Shown piece after piece: positions 59,920-64,000 of a DNA stretch of 64,000 bases. A program made the position numbers and the translations under genes. Origin of the DNA: Streptomyces sulphureus DSM 40104 (GTDB lineage: Bacteria; Actinomycetota; Actinomycetes; Streptomycetales; Streptomycetaceae); the NCBI RefSeq assembly GCF_000381025.1, contig NZ_KB905816.1:716355-780354 (forward strand), written 5' to 3'. Within the stretch, counting starts at the first letter, position 1. Every line of letters begins with the position of its first letter. The notes under the pieces are model-generated. The model was not told where the DNA came from. It was given only the letters and a program-made list of their open reading frames with translations, and did not search any database.

Positions 59920-61704
59920 ATGGACCGTCCCCCTCTGCAGACCATCGCCGTCGTCGGCCTCGGCACCATGGGCACCGGCATCTCCGACATTCTTGCCCGT
60001 GCGGGGCGCGAGGTCATCGGTATCGACACCAGCGAATCGGCAGCGCGTCGTGCGCTGCGGTCGCTGGAGAACTCGACGGCGCGCTCCGTCGCGACGGGCC
60101 GGATGAGCGAGGACGAACGCCGCGGCGTCCTTTCGCGTTTCCGCACCTTCCGCGACCTGCATGCCGCCGCCGAGGCCGAGTTGGTGATCGAGGTGGTGCC
60201 CGAGGAGTACGACACCAAGTGCCGCGTCTTCGCCGAACTCGACACCCTGGTCAAGCCGCAGACGATCCTCGCCACCGGCACCAACGCGCTCTCGGTGACG
60301 CGTCTCGCCGCCGACACCGACAGGCCGGAACGCGTCCTGGGCCTGCACTTCTTCAACCCGGCTCCCGCGATGAAGCTCGTCGAGGTGGTCTCGTCCGTGC
60401 TGACGGCGCCGCAGGCCGTGGCGGCCGTGACCCGGCTCGCCGAGGAGCTCGGCAAGTCGCCGATCTCGGTGGGCGATCGGCCCGGATTCGTCGCGGACGG
60501 CCTCCTCTTCGGCTACCTCAACCAGGCGGCCGCCATGTACGAGTCGAAGTACGCGACGCGCGAGGACATCGACGCCGCGATGCGCCTCGGCTGCGGACTG
60601 CCGATGGGCCCGCTCGCGCTCCTCGACCTCATCGGCGTCGACACGGCGCGTACGGTGCTCGACGCACTCCACGCGGAGTCCGGCGACCGGCTCCACGCGC
60701 CCGCGCCCGTCCTCAGGCAACTGAGCGACGCGGGGCTGACGGGCCGCAAGGCCGGACGCGGCTTCTACACCTACGACTCCCCCGGCGGTGCCGAGTTGGT
60801 CCCCGACGCGCAGTCGCCCGCCGAGGACGCGGCGGCGACCGCGGGGAGGCCCGTGGCACGCGTCGGCGTCGCCGGTTCGGGGACGATGGCCTCCGGGATC
60901 GCGGAGGTCTTCGCGCGTGCCGGGTTCGCCACCGTCCTCGCAGCCCGCAGTGAGGAGAAGGCCGAGGCGGCGAAGGCCGCGATCGCCTCGTCGTGCGAAC
61001 GGGCCGTGCGCAAGGGCAGGATGAGCGCGGCGGAGCGCGACGCGACGCTGGGCCGCGTCTCGCCCGCCGGCTCCTGGGAGTCGCTCGCGGAAGCGGACCT
61101 CGTGGTCGAGGCGGTCGCCGAGGACCTCGACGTCAAGCGGGCGCTCTTCGCCCGGCTCGACGGCGTCTGCAAGGAGGGCGCCGTACTCGCGACGACGACC
61201 TCCTCGCTCCCCGTCGTCGCCTGCGCCCGCGCCACGGGCCGGCCGCGGGACGTGGTGGGCATGCACTTCTTCAACCCCGCGCCGGCGATGAAGCTGGTCG
61301 AGGTGGTGCGGACCGTGCTCACGGGGGACGAGGCGCACGCGACCGTCCGCGAGGTCTGCGCACGCCTCGGCAAGCACCCGGTCGACTGCCAGGACCGCGC
61401 CGGCTTCATCGTCAACGCGCTGCTCTTCCCCTACCTCAACAACGCCGTGAAGATGGTCCAGGACCACTACGCCTCGCTCGACGAGATCGACGCCGCGATG
61501 AAGCTCGGCGGCGGGTACCCGATGGGACCCTTCGAACTCCTCGACGTCGTGGGCCTCGACGTCTCGCTCGCCATCGAGCAGGTGCTGCACCGCGAGTTCC
61601 GGGACCCGGGCCTGCAGCCTGCCCCGCTCCTCGAACACCTGGTGGCCGCCGGATGCCTCGGGCGGAAGACGGGACGCGGGTTCCGCGAGTACGCGCGCCC
61701 ATGA
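59920..61704 (+). CDS. tandem (fused) 3-hydroxyacyl-CoA dehydrogenase
   Basis: Predicted 594-residue protein made of two complete 3-hydroxyacyl-CoA dehydrogenase units. Unit 1 (about 1-290) has the NAD site VVGLGTMGTGI, VIEVVPEE, HFFNPAPAMKLVEVV and GPLALLDLIGVDT. Unit 2 (about 312-594) has VAGSGTMASGI (third Gly replaced by Ala), VVEAVAEDLDVK, MHFFNPAPAMKLVEVV and GPFELLDVVGLDV. It converts (S)-3-hydroxybutyryl-CoA and acetoacetyl-CoA. The ATG at 59920 follows CTGGAGTCCCAAG. With ccr 1.4 kb downstream and a TetR gene between, it fits the ethylmalonyl-CoA pathway. Confidence 0.92.
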   Translation: MDRPPLQTIAVVGLGTMGTGISDILARAGREVIGIDTSESAARRALRSLENSTARSVATGRMSEDERRGVLSRFRTFRDLHAAAEAELVIEVVPEEYDTKCRVFAELDTLVKPQTILATGTNALSVTRLAADTDRPERVLGLHFFNPAPAMKLVEVVSSVLTAPQAVAAVTRLAEELGKSPISVGDRPGFVADGLLFGYLNQAAAMYESKYATREDIDAAMRLGCGLPMGPLALLDLIGVDTARTVLDALHAESGDRLHAPAPVLRQLSDAGLTGRKAGRGFYTYDSPGGAELVPDAQSPAEDAAATAGRPVARVGVAGSGTMASGIAEVFARAGFATVLAARSEEKAEAAKAAIASSCERAVRKGRMSAAERDATLGRVSPAGSWESLAEADLVVEAVAEDLDVKRALFARLDGVCKEGAVLATTTSSLPVVACARATGRPRDVVGMHFFNPAPAMKLVEVVRTVLTGDEAHATVREVCARLGKHPVDCQDRAGFIVNALLFPYLNNAVKMVQDHYASLDEIDAAMKLGGGYPMGPFELLDVVGLDVSLAIEQVLHREFRDPGLQPAPLLEHLVAAGCLGRKTGRGFREYARP

Positions 61705-61796
61705 CGCCGCCTCCGCGGCCGGACCGTTGGGGCGGACTGCTGGAGCCTTCCGGCGGTCCGCCCGCCGAGGCCGTCACGGCGTGTAGCGTTCGCTGC

Positions 61797-62585
61797 ATGC
61801 CAGAGCCCTCGAAGACCTCCAGATCCCCCGCGCCGAGAACGGTCGCCGCGGCCTCGCAACGCCTCAAGGTCCGCCGCGAACTGGCCGCGGCGGCAATGGA
61901 GTTGTTCGCCACGAAGGGGTACGAGGAGACGACGGTCGACGAGATCGCCTCCGCCGCGGGCGTCGCCAGGCGGACGTTCTTCCGGCATTACCGCTCCAAG
62001 GAAGAGGCGATCTTCCCCGACCACGACGAGACCCTCGTCCGCGCCCAGGCGGTGCTGGAGGCGGCCCCTCCGCACGAGAACCCGCTCGACACCGTCTGCC
62101 GCGGGATCAAAGAGGTGATGCGCATGTACGCCTCCTCGCCGCAGGGCAGCGTCGAGCGGTACAAGCTCACCCGCGAGGTGCCGGCGCTGCGGGAGGCGGA
62201 GATCGCCTCGGTCGCGCGGTACGAACGCCTCTTCACCCGCTACCTGCTGGGGCACTTCGACGAGAAGCACCAGGAGGGCGGGGGCGACCTCGACGAGCCG
62301 CTCCTCGCCGAGGTGGCCGCCTCCGCCGTCGTCACGGCCCACAACCACGTGCTGCGGCGCTGGCTGCGCAGCGGCGGAGTCGGCGACGTCGAGGCGCAGT
62401 TGGACAAAGCGTTCGCGGTGGTGCGCCGGACCTTCGGCACCGGGTTCGGCGCCAACCGCGCGGTGGAGGCGACACGTACGCCGGTGCCCGGCGAGGAGAG
62501 CGAGGTGCTCGTCACGGTGGCCCGCACCGACGCACCGCTCACCGAGATCATGGGCAGCATCGAGGAGGCCCTCCGCAACCGCTGA
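61797..62585 (+). CDS. TetR-family regulator beside ethylmalonyl-CoA pathway genes
   Basis: Predicted 262-residue regulator. Residues about 25-75 are the TetR helix-turn-helix (KVRRELAAAAMELFATKGYEETTVDEIASAAGVARRTFFRHYRSKEEAIF, in order). The ligand domain is helical, with a polar C-terminal extension of about 45 residues (EATRTPVPGEESEVLVTVARTDA). No ribosome site precedes the ATG at 61797 (TAGCGTTCGCTGC), so it may be leaderless. Flanked by the dehydrogenase and ccr genes, it probably controls this pathway in response to an acyl-CoA; this is inference from position. A 23-bp hairpin follows. Confidence 0.88.
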   Translation: MPEPSKTSRSPAPRTVAAASQRLKVRRELAAAAMELFATKGYEETTVDEIASAAGVARRTFFRHYRSKEEAIFPDHDETLVRAQAVLEAAPPHENPLDTVCRGIKEVMRMYASSPQGSVERYKLTREVPALREAEIASVARYERLFTRYLLGHFDEKHQEGGGDLDEPLLAEVAASAVVTAHNHVLRRWLRSGGVGDVEAQLDKAFAVVRRTFGTGFGANRAVEATRTPVPGEESEVLVTVARTDAPLTEIMGSIEEALRNR

Positions 62586-62604
62586 ACCGCGAGGCGACAC
62601 GAAG

Positions 62605-62654
62605 GCGCACGAGGAGGGGCGGCCGCCACCGGGCGGCCGCCCCTCCTCGTGCGC
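62605..62654 (+). terminator. perfect 23-bp hairpin after the TetR gene
   Basis: The arms at 62605-62627 and 62632-62654 are exact reverse complements over 23 bp, starting GCGCACGAGGAGGGG, around the loop ACCG, 20 nt after the stop codon. It is the strongest stem in the window and isolates ccr from readthrough. Confidence 0.85.
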
Positions 62655-63067
62655 GCAACCGCGTGGCCGAGGCCGGAGGTTGGGTGGCTCTGGGCTGAGG
62701 GCTATGTCACCTGGCACACACTGGCACTGCGTGCCGCATGCCCCGACTGCGCGATGATCGATCACAGAAACGGGCAGACCACCTCAAATGTCAAGCTGAC
62801 TCGCTCACTTGAAAAGTGACCACACCACTTGAGTACGGTTACCCGCGAGAAACATCTTGTGCGATGGCACTCGGTGTCATACGTTGAGTGCAGTCCGGGC
62901 GACGTCCCAGCGGTTCACCCCGCGCTGCCCGCACGCCTGCGTCACAGGCACGACTCCGCGCACACCCGCGCGGAACCAGCACGTATCACCCGCCGAACCG
63001 ACGGCTCTGCCTCAGCACCGACGCCCCCGGGCGTCCCCCTCATCCGCGCTTCGCCGGAGGCAACACC
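62655..63067 (+). promoter_or_regulatory. ccr upstream region with CACTTGA repeats
   Basis: 413 bp lie between the TetR terminator and the ccr start. CACTTGA occurs at 62806-62812 and 62826-62832, 20 bp apart, the first within the palindrome TCACTT-GAA-AAGTGA (62805-62819). This A/T-richer block is a likely promoter/operator. TTGAAA at 62809-62814 could be a -35, but no good -10 is seen. A frame from a TTG at 62829 (80 codons) ends in a 4-nt overlap with the ccr start but has only about 70% GC at third positions. Confidence 0.5.
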
Positions 63068-64000
63068 GTGAACCAGATACTCGACGCGATCCTCGCGTCC
63101 GACACGCCCACAGCCGACTTCGCGCAGCTACCGCTCCCCGACTCATACCGGGCGGTGACCGTCCACAAGGATGACGCGGGCATGTTCGAGGGTTTGGATT
63201 CTTGGGACAAGGACCCGCGTAAGTCGCTTCACTTGGACGAGGTGGCGGTGCCTGAACTCGGCCCTGGTGAGGCGCTGGTGGCCGTGATGGCCTCTTCGGT
63301 CAACTACAACTCCGTGTGGACGTCCCTGTTCGAACCCCTGCCGACCTTCGGGTTCCTCGAGCGGTACGGACGTCTCTCCCCCCTGGCCAAACGCCACGAC
63401 CTCCCCTACCACGTCATCGGCTCCGACCTGGCGGGCGTCGTGCTACGCACCGGCGCCGGCGTCAACTCCTGGAAGCCCGGCGACGAAGTCGTCGCACACT
63501 GCCTCTCGGTGGAGTTGGAGAGCGCGGACGGACACAACGACACGATGCTCGACCCCGAACAGCGCATCTGGGGCTTCGAGACCAACTTCGGCGGCCTCGC
63601 CGAGATCGCCCTGGTCAAGTCCAACCAACTCATGCCCAAACCCCACCACCTCACCTGGGAAGAAGCCGCCTCACCCGGACTGGTCAACTCCACCGCCTAC
63701 CGCCAACTCGTCTCCCGCAACGGAGCCGACATGAAACAAGGCGACAACGTCCTGATCTGGGGCGCCAGCGGCGGACTCGGCTCCTACGCCACCCAGTACG
63801 CACTCGCCGGCGGCGCCAACCCCATCTGCATCGTCTCCAGCACACAAAAAGCCGACATCTGCCGCCGGATGGGCGCCGAAGCGATCATCGACCGCACCGC
63901 CGAGGACTACCGGTTCTGGAAAGACGCACACAACCAGGACCCCAAAGAATGGAAACGCTTCGGCACACGCATCCGCGAACTCACCGGCGGCGAAGACGTC
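63068..64000 (+). CDS. ccr: crotonyl-CoA carboxylase/reductase, 3' part outside window
   Basis: The first 311 residues of a crotonyl-CoA carboxylase/reductase (usually about 445-455 residues). The enzyme converts crotonyl-CoA, CO2 and NADPH to (2S)-ethylmalonyl-CoA, feeding acetyl-CoA assimilation and supplying polyketide extender units. Diagnostic segments are ILDAILASDTPTADFAQLPLP, MFEGLDSWDKDPRKSLH, VMASSVNYNSVWTSLFEPLP, YHVIGSDLAGVVLRTG, DPEQRIWGFETNFGGLAE, TAYRQLVSRNGADMKQGD and the NADPH site VLIWGASGGLGSYATQYAL. The GTG at 63068 follows GCCGGAGGCAACACC. The frame is open to the window edge. Confidence 0.93.
   Translation, partial: MNQILDAILASDTPTADFAQLPLPDSYRAVTVHKDDAGMFEGLDSWDKDPRKSLHLDEVAVPELGPGEALVAVMASSVNYNSVWTSLFEPLPTFGFLERYGRLSPLAKRHDLPYHVIGSDLAGVVLRTGAGVNSWKPGDEVVAHCLSVELESADGHNDTMLDPEQRIWGFETNFGGLAEIALVKSNQLMPKPHHLTWEEAASPGLVNSTAYRQLVSRNGADMKQGDNVLIWGASGGLGSYATQYALAGGANPICIVSSTQKADICRRMGAEAIIDRTAEDYRFWKDAHNQDPKEWKRFGTRIRELTGGEDV

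Noticed and set aside
62829..63071. 80-codon gene immediately before ccr
   Set aside because: Not called as a gene because third-position GC is only about 70%, no ribosome site precedes the TTG, and no family is recognisable; kept only as a possible leader in the findings.
1..64000. CRISPR array, insertion sequence, prophage or integrase
   Set aside because: No regularly spaced repeats, transposase, recombinase or phage structural gene was seen; the holin-like region at 29434-31545 is part of a phosphatase.

Overview
The window is high-GC, densely coded DNA with many GTG starts, 4-nt stop/start overlaps and strong AGGAGG-type ribosome sites. It looks like the chromosome of a Streptomyces or close relative. 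The gene set supports this: an RbsABC-type sugar importer with a ROK repressor, a polyol importer with a DeoR regulator, a secreted chymotrypsin-like protease with an alpha-lytic-type propeptide, FdhD, a Sfp-type PPTase, an Rv2578c-type radical SAM protein, and crotonyl-CoA carboxylase/reductase beside a tandem 3-hydroxyacyl-CoA dehydrogenase. I saw no rRNA, tRNA, CRISPR array, insertion sequence or replication origin.

Layout. 1-4953 (minus) is an ebo-type operon read right to left: an inositol-phosphate-synthase-like cyclase, a UbiA prenyltransferase (EboC), a TIM-barrel isomerase, EboA, a TatD-like hydrolase (EboB) and EboE, which is cut by the window edge. 5299-17181 (minus) is a carbohydrate region: a secreted ThuA/DUF1080 protein, a secreted sorbosone-dehydrogenase-like protein with PKD and CBM6-like domains, a xylose-isomerase-like protein, a Gfo/Idh/MocA oxidoreductase, an RbsABC-like importer and a ROK repressor with a perfect 11-bp inverted repeat in front of it. 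This combination suggests oxidation and cleavage of glycosides through 3-keto intermediates.

17555-36910 holds mixed housekeeping and accessory genes: fdhD, a bile-acid-symporter-family protein, acyl-CoA ligase, aldo/keto reductase, LysR, Uma2-type protein, S1 protease, pterin dehydratase, a divergent SDR/TetR pair, a fatty acid desaturase, a membrane phosphodiesterase, two MBL-fold hydrolases, DedA, an amidase remnant and an aminotransferase-like protein that has no catalytic lysine. 36990-44336 is a polyol uptake and oxidation operon with a DeoR regulator, its probable operator and a DUF5107/TPR protein. 45122-52148 holds a LapA-like protein, PPTase, a small-molecule phosphotransferase, and a peptide-degradation block (M55, M20 and S9 peptidases plus DinB).

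52363-58603 contains a drug exporter of the EmrB/QacA type fused to regulatory-like beta domains, a SRPBCC protein, the radical SAM protein behind a perfect GAAC-N4-GTTC SOS-like box, a 5'-truncated exporter remnant and a PNPOx-family protein. 59920-64000 is the start of an ethylmalonyl-CoA pathway region: tandem 3-hydroxyacyl-CoA dehydrogenase, TetR and ccr, which runs off the right edge. The most distinctive points are the ebo operon in which the expected dehydroquinate-synthase-like enzyme is apparently replaced by an inositol-phosphate-synthase-like cyclase, the lysine-free aminotransferase coupled to a metallo-hydrolase, and several clean operator-like palindromes.
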